A stretch of DNA of 64,000 nt, taken from the NCBI GenBank assembly GCA_016110215.1, contig JADWQD010000002.1:2418001-2482000 (forward strand), read 5' to 3'. The position numbers were made by a program, and so were the translations under genes. The stretch comes from Capronia americana. Taxonomy: Eukaryota; Ascomycota; Eurotiomycetes; Chaetothyriales; Herpotrichiellaceae. Shown piece by piece: positions 20,922 to 33,052 of this stretch (position 1 is its first letter; each line of letters begins with the position of its first letter). The notes under the pieces are model-generated. The model was not told the origin of the DNA and made no database searches. It worked only from the letters and a program-made list of their open reading frames with translations.

Positions 20922-23741
20922 CTATCGTCTCAAGAATTCCTCGACCTCAAATCCCACCCTCCTCTTCGCCTTCTGCCAATTTTCCATCTCCTTCGCCTGC
21001 TGTGCTGGTGTCAAGTCCTTGCTCTGCGATTTATCCTCACCTGCATTCCCCCTCGTCGTTGAGTGGGTTGAGCTGACAATCCCCGTCTTGACAATGACCG
21101 CCCTGGAGTCATGCAACCGAATCTCCACTCCCGTCCCTCCACTGTGTGGTTGACTTGACGCCACACTAGGAAGTCTGTCTCTCGCAGTGGGAGTGGTCGC
21201 ATTCACCGCACCAGAAATACCTGGAAGAGACGCTGGTTTGTTGACATCTGAACCCTCAGCTGGCTCGTCATCTACGCCGCGAATGATAACGGTTATATCT
21301 GGCCCAACGCTGCCTCTCCACAAGGTGGCGAACCATTGCCAATGAGCTGGTGGAGAGAAACTGTCGTTGATGGGCATGCTGATGGAGCTGGCGTCGACAG
21401 TGGTGAGCTGGAAGTGTGGGACGATGGCCACGGGGATGGTCGTACTAGCGGGGTTGGTAATGGTGCTAGATGCGGCAGGATGCGGCGGAGGGAAGTTACT
21501 GGTGTTTAATGTGACGGGTGCGGCCACGGGAGGAGGGCTACGGGATAGTGGCTTCAACGTTGAGGCTTGAGAAGGCAGGGGTGAGGCCGGCGGGGGTGAT
21601 GCGGGCGGAAGAGGAATGCGTTTCGAGTTCGGGGGTCGCATATATGACGACGTTGGTGGACGAGTATCAAGGACGGAGGAAGTGGGCTCGTTGCTTGTCC
21701 AAAGTCCTGGAGTGCTCAGACTTCTGCCCTTGTGCGACGTCGAGTTGGAGGGAGTCGACATGACAGAAGGATCTGCAGCTCTGACAAAAACTGTCCTGGG
21801 GGAAACCGCTGAGTCGAGGTCCTCGGCGTCGGTGCCCCGACTTGGTTCTGGCTGCGGTAGTGCATCAGATCGAACAACCTCGTTTGGTGTCCGTGGAGGC
21901 TGATGGTTCTCTTCGACTCCACCGGTACCAAGGCCTGTCTCGTTGTTGCCGAGCATGGTGGTTGGTCCGCTTCCCGGTCTTGAAGAAATATAAGCAACTA
22001 TTTCCTGGTTGACCTCGTGCCATCGGGTCATGAGTTTTAGATACGCGTCTGTTCCTCTCTTCTGTCCATGAACGCCATTTCTGGCCTCGTGGAGGAGAGG
22101 ATAAGGGTCTGGGCCTTCAAAGATCTTGACTGCAAATTTGCCCTCCTTTTCCAATTGCTCAGCCAAGGAGTTGGTCATGCTGTTGACGCTGGTTGCATCC
22201 AGACCCTCCACAGCAATGATAGCTCCCCTCACCTCAGGCTTCGGCGAAGTGATACCAGGAGGCGGCAGCGGCCCGGACAGCTGAGAAAGGACTTTGATCT
22301 TGTTCAGAACTGGGATAGACATGATCATGGCCTCGACGCCCGAGTTCTGGACCTGAGCCATGGATGTCTTCGTAGGCGTCTGCGATACCAACGTTTCAAT
22401 GGGAGGCAAAGCCACGCTTGAACGGTTTCGCTGATGCGGATGGGGTGCACGGATAGGTTGGAGTGGCGGGGGGCGAGGGTATGCTCGAGGAGGGGATACC
22501 AACTGTGGTTTGGGGACCTGGACATGCTGAATATGTGAAGGGTGCAAAACCTCCTGCCGGACATATGCACCATTGGTTGTAGGAGAATGCACATATGAGT
22601 ATGCTGCTTCAGGGTAGACTTCCCGAGCAGGGATGTAGACACCATTGCCCAGGCGACGTCTCTTTGTATCTTGCGATTCAGCGGACGGAGGAGTAGGGAT
22701 GGTTTGACCAGGAGGCGGAATGGCGTACATCAACCGAGAATCGACTCTCTGGAAGCCGGCATGGTCTGGCGAGATTCGCTGGCCCGGAGGCCCAGCACTG
22801 ACAACGTAGCCACGCTTCGCCGGGACAGTGACAGCCATGGTCTGTTGTGCAGTGGAGACGGGCGGTATATAGACGGGTGTTGGGGGGTTGTTGTAGTAGT
22901 TCAAAGGCTTCCCACCGCACTTTGCGCAAGGCTCTTGGGGTTCGGCTGACGAAGGTCCAGACACAGATGACTGATTGCTGACCCGGCCGTTGCGTCGTGG
23001 ATGATAGCGATAACCTGGATACTGTTGTTGGTGACGGGCTTTCTCTTCCTAAAGAAGGAGGAAAGTCAGTATACAAAGGTCTTTGTGTGATGGTTAATGA
23101 TAGTAATCTTTATTCCAACGTACTTCCGCAAGCAGGTTCCATTCCTCTTTGGCCTCGGCGGACAGACCACGCCATTGTTCGCCAATAATCTTTGATACTT
23201 CCGGGTTCGGAATACCTGGATTCTGCGCAATGATGCTGGCCTGTTGATGTTGGCGGAACAATATGAAGGCTATGTGAACATTAGCGTCTTCACGTCCCAT
23301 GATCATGCAGGCGGCCTCACAGTTTCGTGGTCGCGGAATCTTGGGACTTGCGGGACACAAGCACACGTTTTCTTTGGACTGGGAATTGCTTCTCACGGCA
23401 GCGGGATGAGAACGGATTCCCATTTCCAGGGAGCGGCCTCGAACGGGCGGGGACGCAGAGCCAGAACGACCATTTACAGGTCTCTGTAGTTCTCCTATAT
23501 ACTCTTGTGCAGTGGCAGTAGTAGGCTTTGAGCTCTTGGAAGCAGGCACGTGGACCGTGTTTCTTCGGACACCATCTTCGCCTGCAGAAGCATGGTCTTG
23601 AGATCGGTCACGGAATAAGTGATGCTGTGAGAGGGACGAAGTACGACGCAACGCGGTATAGCGCTCAGTAGGGGGTTTGGGCAGCAACCGATACCATGCT
23701 GGAAGGTTGGGCAGATGATGGTCACTGGAGGCCGAAGTCAT
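20922..23741 (-). CDS. HMG-box transcription regulator
   Basis: Three exons, 23741-23321, 23269-23124 and 23048-20922, give 897 residues; introns are 51 and 75 bases. Splicing assembles one complete MATA/SOX-type HMG box at about residues 131-205: PKIPRPRNSFILFRQHQQA, NPEVSKIIGEQWRGLSAEAK and then QQQYPGYRYHPRR. The box is split by both introns. A CAKCGGK motif follows. The rest is long and disordered, rich in Pro and Ser. A short ordered part around residues 430-520 reads IAVEGLDATSVNSMTNSL and is followed by KFAVKIFEGPDPYPL. The C-terminus is charged. It should bind DNA in the nucleus; targets are unknown. It is not a mating-type locus gene, since nothing else of that locus is near. An upstream non-coding leader exon is possible. 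Confidence 0.88.
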
Positions 23742-24781
23742 AGCGCAAAGAAAGGAATGCTTTGTACCATGGCCGTGCGACTTCTTGTCGTGAAGGAAGA
23801 GGGCGAATAGAGGGTGGGAGAGCCATCAGTCTTTGTACAGCATCAAAGAGAGCACTTACCGTACTCGCGCCACCTTCTGCTCTGTTTCTTTGTCTCTGCG
23901 GATTGAGTCTGTGACGGGGCCCATGGTCAGTAGCCATGGCGATGAGCCAACTTGCGAGGCTGGGGACAGTGAGGCCCGTCTCGGTTTGCTTTGTTCGCAG
24001 AAGGTCCCAATGCGGGAAAATGCGTCACCAATCACCGTGCACCCGAAACAATAAGGTGAGGAATGCAGAGGAGTGTCGAGGAGACAAAGAATGAGTTCAT
24101 CTCGTGTCGGGCAGTGGAGTCCTCATGAAGGCTGAACTTTCAAGGTACCCGTTTCACTGTGCTCAGGTTAAGTTTGATCAGTGACTAGGCCAACGGTTGG
24201 GAAATGCCACTCAGGCCTTTTTGAAATCGCCTGAGGCTTGGCCGTCACCGGGATTCCACGGGGTGTGCCATGATACTGTAACCCGAAATGCCTTTCACTG
24301 AGCTTGGACACGCGTATCAGATCGGAGTGAGGCTCGCGTGTTCTTTTGCTGAGCAGGAAGGAAGTGGCGACCCGCGTTCAAAAGACACATGAGGGTGAGT
24401 GCTGCTGGCTTCATTTGACCCAGCAAAAATGATTGATTGAAGAGGGCTGCCTGGTCGGCCTGCTTTGTTTGTGCCTTTGAGAGAAACGGCTTCTTCCCAG
24501 CCGACGGGAAGCAGATATCAATCGCGGAAATCTTTCGCCGTTGCCATGGCAAAAGATCGTGGGTCCAATGCACGAGATATACTCTCACACTGGCGTCTCT
24601 GCGGCAAAGAGGTAATGTTGAATCTGAGGAGGTGCGCATGTCACGAATTGCATATTCATATTCTCGTCACTCATACTCGTACATTCATGCTCATGTCACT
24701 TTTCTATCATCCAAGGCCTAGAGATGCATTTTGCTTCGAAGGATCAGAACAAGTCGCAAACAGCTACCCACGGCTTGTTAC
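23742..24781. other. 1.0-kb region between the HMG gene start and the PAC1 stop
   Basis: Promoter and leader of the HMG-box gene. Open frames here, such as 24465-24917 plus, have no recognisable features. Confidence 0.45.
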
Positions 24782-26212
24782 TCAACCAGCAAAGATGCGG
24801 ACGTTCAGGTCGATGCTAGCCGTGGCAATGACACAACGTATCTTGCCCCCTCCGCCGCTGTCCTCCTTCTTTACTCCATTGGTGACGCCGTTGGATTCTC
24901 CGTTCACCGGTGGTTGAACTGGAACATCGGGAGCCCACCTGATGCTGCTAATGAAATGCTGATGCGCATCATCGACCACCTTGACACATTTGCACTCCTG
25001 TGATAGATCCCAGCACCGAATGGTCTTGTCGTCTGAGATTGACAGGAGGTAGCGTCCCGCAGGATGAAAGACAAGACCCCGAATCCAGTTGTCATGGCCT
25101 ACCAGGGTCTTGTGGCATGTTCCTCGGTTGTCCCAGATTTTGATCACCTTGTCTCTGCCGCCAGTGGCTAAGAATTCGCCACTGCTGCTTGTTGGAGGAG
25201 GCTTCTTGTAGCCAGCAATGCTCGCCAGATGCACGTAGGATGAACCGGGAGCAAAAGCTACGCATTCGACGACGTGTTCATGGCCGAGAAATGTGATCTT
25301 GACTTCTCCCGAGCTCGCATCCCATAAGCGGGGCACGTTGTCGTTGCCGGCGCTCAGCAACCACCTGCCATCTATTGACGGCACAACTGCTCTAACCCAT
25401 TCGGTGTGACCCTTGAGCGTCTTCAAGCAGTACCCTGTTGTGACGTCCCATATTCTCAGTGTTTTGTCTCTCGATGCTGATACCAGGGTGTTCCCAGATA
25501 GTGGAGCGCCTGCAGCGCCGGAAGGTATGAAACGAATGGAGGAGATGGAGTGATCGTGACCTGGTAACGTCCGGATGTTCTTGTACTCATCGCTGGGGTC
25601 CCACAGCCGAATGGTAAGGTCACTACTACAACTGGCCAGCAGCGTGCCTCCACGGGGGCCGCCAAAGTCAACGTCCAGCACTGCTTTGGTATGGCCCTTC
25701 AGTGTCCGCTCCAATTCGCCCAACTCCCAATCCCATATCTTGATGGTTGAGTCTTCGGACGCGGAAGCAAGTGAGGAGAAAATAGGGTGGAATGCCACTG
25801 AGGTAACTGGCAGGCGATGGCCTTGTAATGTGTGCCTGGCGGGCGCTTTAGGTAGCCAGGTCTGGGGGTCAATTTTTCGGGTCGAGGATAGCGGAGTAGC
25901 CGAATCGATCTCTTGCTGGAGCGCTGCATTCTTTGCTTCGAGATCCATGATCTTCTTCTGCAGTCGGACGACCGAAGTCCATTTCTTCTCGAGCAGGGTC
26001 TCGTACTTTTTGGCGGTGGCATCGTCAAACGTGTCGGCCAAGTTGCATTCCCGACGCACAGCATTTGCACTTTCTGTCATGCCAATAGAGAGTAAGTAGG
26101 AGACCATGGACTTATGCCTGACAGAAAGCGAGTTAGCCATTACTTTCATAGGAAACGCACTAGAGCCGACCTACAGTTCCTCTGCTTGACGAGAGGTCAA
26201 TAACTGGCTCAT
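24782..26212 (-). CDS. nudF: Nuclear distribution protein PAC1 / NudF (LIS1 homologue)
   Basis: Two exons, 26212-26175 and 26117-24782, give 457 residues. The 57-base intron (donor GTAGGT, acceptor CTGTCAG) joins MSQLLTSRQAEEL to HKSMVSYLLSIGMTESA, giving a complete N-terminal LisH dimerisation motif. A short coiled coil (LEKKWTSVVRLQKKIMDLEAK) follows at about 55-85. Seven WD40 repeats run from about 110 to the end, several with clear WD endings such as STIKIWDWE, LTIRLWDPS, KTLRIWDVT and KVIKIWDNR. LIS1 proteins regulate dynein at microtubule plus ends and move nuclei along hyphae. Lengths near 450 residues are typical. It is transcribed head to head with the XMAP215 homologue. Confidence 0.96.
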
Positions 26213-26810
26213 GTCTGGCATCCGCAGGCCCACTTGAATCGCATGCGGTGTTCAAACAGCCCCCGTGACTCGTCCAATTGCCTTTCCCCTGACTGCAGGT
26301 GGTAACGGCTGATAGATAAGAGTAGAAGTTGAGGAGGAGAGGCGAGATGAGGTGCGGAAGGGAGGTCGCAGTTGGCAGGGTGGAGGAGCGAGATATTGGG
26401 AGGGACCATGGAGGCGGTTGTTGTCATAGTCCCAAGACAATGTTTATAGTATCGCAAATTCACTGCCACCTTCTCCAACAATCAAACCACAAACAAATCC
26501 ACCCCGTCGTTACAAACTCGTCACTCACAAAACCGGTCCTTGACGCGTCGCATAACCATCGCATTTGCTTGACGCACCTGCAGCACCGCTTCAGATCGCA
26601 GAGACCGCAGGCGCGGTTCCATAATCCCAAGAGACCGCATGCGCATGACGCCAGCACAACAACGCCAGGTGAGCCCATTCTTTCCCCGTGGCTTGTCTAG
26701 GAAGTCGACTAATGTACTCTGACAGTCTCTTTGCGCGTCTCAAGAGCAATAGGCCCGGTGCAAGCCTCTTCTCTCGCCTCCGCCTCCGCCTCTTCTCCCC
26801 GACAAGCACC
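26213..26810. promoter_or_regulatory. Divergent promoter between PAC1/NudF and the XMAP215 homologue
   Basis: 598 bases between the two start codons. It has polypyrimidine-rich stretches (around 26735-26805) just before the plus-strand ATG, whose context CACCATGG is a good initiation site. No TATA box is obvious. Confidence 0.45.
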
Positions 26811-29710
26811 ATGGCCGACGGGGAGGAGGACTTCTCCAAACTGCCGCTCGTCGACAGATTTACCCACAAGAACTGGAAGGCCAGGAAGGGAGGATATGAG
26901 GCTGCCGTGGCAGCGTTTGAACTCACCCCAGATGAAGCAGATCCCGCCTTTCGACCCTTTCTACAAGAGCCGAGCCTGTGGAAGTCGGCTGCCGGCGACT
27001 CGAATGTTGCCGCTCAGCAAGAAGGTCTGGCTGCTTTGTGCGCCTTTCTAAAATATGGCGGTGTCCAAGCCGCCAGGACGTCGCGAAATCACACCCTACA
27101 ACCCATCTACGAAAAAGGGCTGTTGTCCACGAGACCCCAGGCCAAAGCCAGTGCCCTCGAGGCCATCCTGCTCTACGTCGAAATCGACAAGTCAGATCCC
27201 GTCATCGAAGAACTACTCCCTGCTCTCTCCCACAAGCAACCCAAAGTAATCGCTGCGACCCTCGGCGCAATCACTGCCATTTTCCATAACTTCGGCGTCA
27301 AGGTGGTCGAACCCAAATCTGTTCTGAAAGCCCTTCCTAAAGTCTTTGGCCATGCCGACAAGAATGTCCGAGCAGAAGCCCAGAATCTCACGGTCGAGCT
27401 ATACCGATGGCTAAAGGACGCTATGAGGGTCATTTTCTGGAGCGAATTAAAGCCCGTCCAGCAACAAGATCTGGAGAAGTTGTTCGAGAAAGTCAAAGAA
27501 GAGCCGCCGCCAAAGCAGGAGCGTCTGACGAGATCACAGCAGGTAGCCCTGGCCACGGCTCCCCCACCTACAGCGGGTGGGCATGAGGATGGCGGAGAAG
27601 AAGTCTACGAGGCAGAGGAGGCAGAAGAGATCAACCCGTTTGACCTCGCAGAACCAGTTGATGTCCACTCCAAGATTCCCGCCGATTTCCACGAAATGAT
27701 CAGTTCAACCAAATGGAAGGACCGCAAAGATGCCCTCGACGCCTTGTTCAACATCCTCAACACCCCTAAAATCAAAGAAGCCCCATTCGACGACCTAGTG
27801 AGAGTCTTTGCGAAGTGTATGAAAGACGCCAATATTGCTGTGGTAACTGCGGCAGCCAACTGCGTCGAAAAGTTGGCACTTGGTCTGAGGAAATATTTTG
27901 CCAGATATCGCTCCACCATTATGTCGCCCATGATGGAGAGATTCAAGGAGAAGAAACAGTCGGTGGCAGATGCCTTGGGTGCCGGTCTCGATGCTGTGTT
28001 TGCTTCCACGTCCCTAACCGAATGTCTCGAAGAGACTTTAGGCTTCCTTCAGAACAAAAACCCCAACGTCAAGGCTGAATCAATAAAATTCCTGACCAGG
28101 TGTCTGCGGACCACGCGGGACGTACCGTCGAAGGAAGAGCAGAAACGTATCGCGGATGCCGGCACGAAATTGCTCACAGAATCGACCGAGAACTTGAGAT
28201 CAGGTGGTGCAGAAATCCTGGGGATATTAATGAAGATCATCGGCGAGCGGGCAATGAACCCCCACCTGGACGGATTGGACGACATTCGAAAGGCCAAGAT
28301 CAAGGAGTTTTTCGATACTGCCCAAGTCAAAGCAAAAGAGAAGCCGAAGCCGGCACCAACGCCTGCGAAGGCGACGTCTGCCGTTGGCAAGAAGGTGCTC
28401 GGAGGCTCCAAGAAATCTGCTGCTGCCGGCAGGAAGCCAGCCCCTGCAGCCGTGCCGGTGGAGGACACTGCGTCTCTTCAGCCAAAGCCGACCGCAAAGG
28501 CGACACCCAAGCCGATGGGACTGGCGCGCCCAGGATTGGCACAGCCTGCGGGCCTAAAACTAGGTGGGCTCAAGAAGCCTGCGCCTGGTGCTCTTGCGAG
28601 TCCTCGGCGCGTGATTTCACCACCAGTCAGCACAGACGGAGATGAGGAAACAGTAGCACCGTCACCCTCAAAATTCGGTATGGGTCGAGGAGGTCTTGCT
28701 GGACGACCTCTGTCCCGACCAGTTGCCGCTCCGCTGTCGCCTCCGACTGCAGCACCACTCTCAAGCGGCCTCTCGGCCATGGAGCGAGCCGAACTTGAAG
28801 AACTGCGGGCGGAGAAAGACCGTCTAGCAAGCCTGGCAGACAGCCTACGAAGCAGTAACGCCAAACTCACAGCTGAAATCTCAGAACTCCAGAATCAGAA
28901 CGCTCAACTGATAGAAGATCATACACGAGACGTGCTGCAAATCAAAGCGAAAGAAACCCAGTTAGTCCGAGCAAGAGGTGAGTGTGACGTCCTGAAAGCC
29001 GAGATCGAAAGTATCCGCAAGGAAAGTGAGCGGTACAAGCGCGAAGTATCACGGCTGGGTCGCGAAAGCATCGGCCGCGAACGTGAAGACATGATGCGTG
29101 GTCGAGGCCTGGAAGATTCTACCGACATTGGAGCCGGAGGTATCTATGAAGATTCGGCCATGAACAGTACTAGTCGGTATCCCGCAAACGGCAACATCGC
29201 TCACCCTCCGAGACCGACCAGTACAGCACTCCATAGAACGGGGAGCTCGGCTAGTACTCAGAGCGGACGGGCACAGCCCTCAAACACGAACCCAATGCCT
29301 AGACCGCAAAGCGGATACGCGTCTCACGGCACCCGTCTCGATCTCTCGCCCAGCGAAGAAAAAGAAAACAATGGCCTAGGAATCGATTCCCTCGGTGCAG
29401 CCAGACGAAAGATCAGTCCCCCTGTTATAACAAATGGGGCGAGCGGGAGGAGCAGTCCACAACGACCTGCCTATACAGTAATGAGTCGTGAGGCGAGTGA
29501 CTCGGGCGCCGAGAGACCTGGGATAGCTAGCAGAGAACCCAGCAGTGGTGCGAGGCCAGAGGAGAATTGGAAGAGAGCCGCGGAGGTGACGAGCCAACTG
29601 AAGGCCAGGATTGAGGCGATGAAGGTACGTTGGGCTTTCCCCTCGGAATATGCTGGCGCCCCAAACTGACTTGAAATATCCAGGCACGACAAGGCTTGAC
29701 TCGACACTAA
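26811..29710 (+). CDS. XMAP215 / Alp14 / Stu2 microtubule polymerase
   Basis: Two exons, 26811-29624 and 29684-29710, give 946 residues; the last exon adds only eight codons (ARQGLTRH). The 59-base intron has donor GTACGT, branch CTGAC and acceptor ATCCAG, phase 0. The ATG at 26811 (MADGEEDFSKLPLVDRFTHK) begins directly at the first TOG domain. TOG1 covers about 1-235, with repeated HEAT helices such as NWKARKGGYEAA. TOG2 covers about 295-525, beginning SSTKWKDRKDALDALF. A Pro/Lys/Ala-rich basic linker, a coiled coil at about 660-760 and a Ser-rich tail follow. This is the fungal two-TOG layout. It catalyses tubulin addition at plus ends and acts at spindle poles and kinetochores. Confidence 0.95.
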
Positions 29711-31018
29711 TAATACATGGCGCGACCTCGTGCTGTGCGGTTATTTATCCGACAGGCTCGCAATGCACTACTCAACTGTACTCCGCAAATTCGACGAAGC
29801 GGCGACGGGTTTTGACGACCATTGGGAGAATTGTGAATTGGGGTTTGGAGTCTTGGATCAGCGGTGCTACCACGCGAGCGAACCACAGCATAGCCACGGA
29901 GAATTGAGGTTTGAGGCTTGGGCTCCCAAGTCGGTTGTTGAATGTACAGAAGTTGGGAGATCATCACGACCAGCCAGGTTCGCTCTCATTAGCGACCTGG
30001 TGCTTTTAATGGCAAGCGGATTGGTAATGCGTATGTTTCATTCCTTGAGAGCTTGTGCCACGAGCCACAAAGCAACCCCCACCGCCCATCCCTCCCTCCC
30101 TCCCTCCTCCTTCTCTTTGATCTCTTGACGACCCATGAGTGTTCATGTCGACGGCGACTTTCTCGTCCCGGCGAGAAGACGCAATGCGCCGCTCATGTCA
30201 CGGCTACTCCCCTTTCAAACGGTGCTTCAGACAGCATGTATCGAGACCGTCGGCGTCTATGTGATGCTGGGCTACCTAGGTACGTAGGGGGGTTTTCAGC
30301 TACTGTAATCGAAGACGTTACATTACTTGTTCAAGGTGTCTGTTTATCTCCCTTGACGTCTCGGTAAATGAAAGCCTGCTCATCTCAAACCACCTTGTTT
30401 CTTCTAGCTCGCGAGTTCACGTGCTGCAATGCCTTGTCTGTGTGTTTGCGGCGGAGAATAATACGGAAAGGCTGTACAATGCAATTTGATTCGACAAGAT
30501 GGCGGGCTCAATGGTAGTCTCTGCTTCAAGTCTCAATATTGAGGGAGAACAGGGTCTCGCCATGGTGGGAAGAAACGGTACAGTAAACGAGTGTGAGCAC
30601 TGAGCGGAAAGAAAGATCTGACAGACATTGGTATCATTTTCTTAGTTTGCCATCTATCGGCCGACGAAGACTTATGTCCTTAGTGCTGGCAGGAGGGTGC
30701 ATTTGGCCATTGACCTGGGACAAAGTATGCGACGACTGAAGTGTAAGGACTCCTTCAGATGGTCCCTAATGCTCGATGCAGGCACGCACGCAGGAACTTG
30801 TCCTTCATTCCCGTTGCCCACTACTACATCGGCGTGCTTGTCTCTTCCAGGACCGATTCTTCCGCTTTTTCGTCTGTGGTATGGTCACAACACGTCGTGC
30901 CACATATCGTCGTGTCGCAAGCTGGGATGAGAGGGCCAACGCCACACTTCGAGATGGGACGACCTCTGAATCGACGCTAGAGATAAGGGCAAGGGAGAGG
31001 AGATAACATGAGCGACGT
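29711..31018. other. 1.3-kb intergenic region between convergent genes
   Basis: It holds the 3' sides of the XMAP215 and eL8 genes, a CCCT-rich run near 30090-30112 and no recognisable gene on either strand. Confidence 0.5.
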
Positions 31019-32397
31019 TTAGATCTTGATCGCACTCTCCAAGGCCTTTCTCTTCTTGTCCTCTCTAGCCTGGGCCTTGACACCCATAATCCCACCACCC
31101 CAGTGTCGGCGGTGCTCCTCATACTTGCTGGCGTATCCCTCGTTGATGGCATTGACAAGCTTGCTCAACTCGGACTTATCCTCGCCCTTGACCTCCGTGA
31201 TTGCGAGAACAGCGGCAGTCTTCTTGTGTACGACCGTCCCGAGCCGAGCCTTGCCCTTGATGATGGCGTAGGGGACGCCCATCTTGCGGCATAGTGCGGG
31301 GAGGAAGACGACCAGTTCGATGGGGTCGACGTCGTTGGGAATCAGGACGAGGGAGGCCTTCTTGGACTCAATGAGCCCAACGACGTGGTTGAGCCCGTAC
31401 TTGACGGCATAGGGTTTCTAGTGTGACGTCTTAGCACCAGCGATCCACGGACATAACATGAAGACTGGAGGCGAGTTTTGCCGGTGCGTACCTTGCTCAC
31501 GTCCTCCTTCTTCTTACCCTCCTGCACCGCAGTCGCTTCCTGGTGCAGGCGCTCTTTCTTCTGAACCTTGGTCTCAGGTCGGTACTTGTTCAGCAGCTTG
31601 AATGCCTGGGCGGCGGTATTGCGGTCAAGGGTATTCTGGAACTGGGCGATCGCAGGGGGAACTTTGAGACGCATGTTCAGGATTTTCTTCTGGCGTTGCA
31701 GACGAATGTACTCTGGCCATCTATTCCATCTTGTTAGATCATATTCTCATCCTTCGTTCATTTTTTTGCCAGGATAGTGTGGCAGGTTGAAGTTGTGGAG
31801 AATGCGTACTTCACCATGCGAGAGAGGTTGCGTTTGGGTTGGATATCTTGACCGATGCCGAAGTTTCGGGGGCGTTTCTCGAGGAGAGGATTCTACCACG
31901 ACATGTTAGTTTTGTCGTCTCTCTTGTTCAGAGCCCAGCGTGGTGGGACAGAGCTTCAGGATTTTCAACCACAGGGGTGATGGATTGGAGCGTACCTTTG
32001 CAGCCTTCTTGCTGGCACCGGCCTTTCCTTGCGGAAAAGGCGCGGGCGCGGGTTTCTTTCCCTTGGGTGGCTGTCATTGAGAAGAGAGCGAGTCAGTGAA
32101 CATTCTGACCCAATATCTCTGAACTCTAAGGAGAAGGGTATCTCAAAGCAGTGGCTAGCCGCTGAGGGAACCGCCTCTCCAGCCGGAGTCATCACCGAGA
32201 AACAAGCAAGGTATGATCGGTGAACCAAAAGAGCATTGCTGAGGACTCATTTAAGAGGTCATGTCAATGTCTGTTAGGTCGGCGGTCATTTAGTTCCAAG
32301 CAGGTTCTGGTGGGAAGTTTCCCCACAACCGGGCGTCGCCTTCTGCGTGAGGGTTGCATTGCTGCAGAGGATGGAGGTCTTGTTGCTGGCTTACCAT
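31019..32397 (-). CDS. rpl8: 60S ribosomal protein eL8 (L7a/L8)
   Basis: Five exons: 32397-32395 (the ATG alone), 32070-31996, 31892-31810, 31720-31492 and 31417-31019. They give 262 residues. The first intron, 324 bases, splits directly after the start codon (ATG then GTAAGC), a layout common in fungal ribosomal genes. The joined protein begins MPPKGKKPAPAPFPQGKAG, continues with NPLLEKRPRNFGIGQDIQPK and RLQRQKKILNMRLKVPPAI, then the L7Ae RNA-binding domain (VKYGLNHVVGLIESKKASLV, then LVVFLPALCRKMGVPYAIIK). The end, GIMGVKAQAREDKKRKALES, matches the family. It is part of the large ribosomal subunit. Five exons in 1.4 kb is intron-dense for this window. Confidence 0.96.
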
Positions 32398-33052
32398 CTT
32401 GTCGGTTGGGGAAGAAAAGATTGACTCGAGGGATGAACGACAGTGAGGGTCAAGAAGGCGCGGTTCGAGGAAGTTTCAATCCCGGCTTGCGATTTAGAAA
32501 ATGTGGAAGGGCCGAACAGTGGGGTGTCCAGAAGCGGCATAGTATTGTCTTGGCAAGACCTGGCGCCCTAACCACGTGACGTTACAGCAGTGAGGCTGGG
32601 CTGGCTACTTTCTTGTAGTACAAATCCGATACTGCGAGGAGGGTTGAGCCTCGCATGGCACAGAAATCACACTCACAAACAAAGGGATAAAAGAGTACGT
32701 TTGATTCTATTGTAAATCATCCCATTCTATTTACGCCTGCGGATAATGAACTATGGCTTTGAGTCCGAGATCTGCACAACCCATTCCCAGGCCAAAGTCT
32801 CCTGGACCGCTGCGATACACTCCCAGGGCCGATCTGAGGCCGTCATCGTACTTCCCAACGACATGCATGCCACTTTTCGACGCCTTGAATGCATGCTCTT
32901 GCGTTACAACTCCCTAGCACGACCTGTCAATCCTGCAAAAAGCCCCCCGAAAACGCCGTGCTGGTGCATTTCCATGTTCTGCCTCCATCGCATCCACTAT
33001 GAGCGAGCTTCGACCCTGCAGCCATCAAGCACTTCAGTAAACCCATCCGCAC
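32398..33052. other. eL8 promoter and TOM1 3' flank
   Basis: 655 bases upstream of the eL8 start and downstream of the TOM1 stop. No further gene was seen. Confidence 0.5.

Noticed and set aside
29730..30128. 132-codon plus-strand frame after the XMAP215 gene
   Set aside because: No conserved motif, and it lies in the likely 3' untranslated region.
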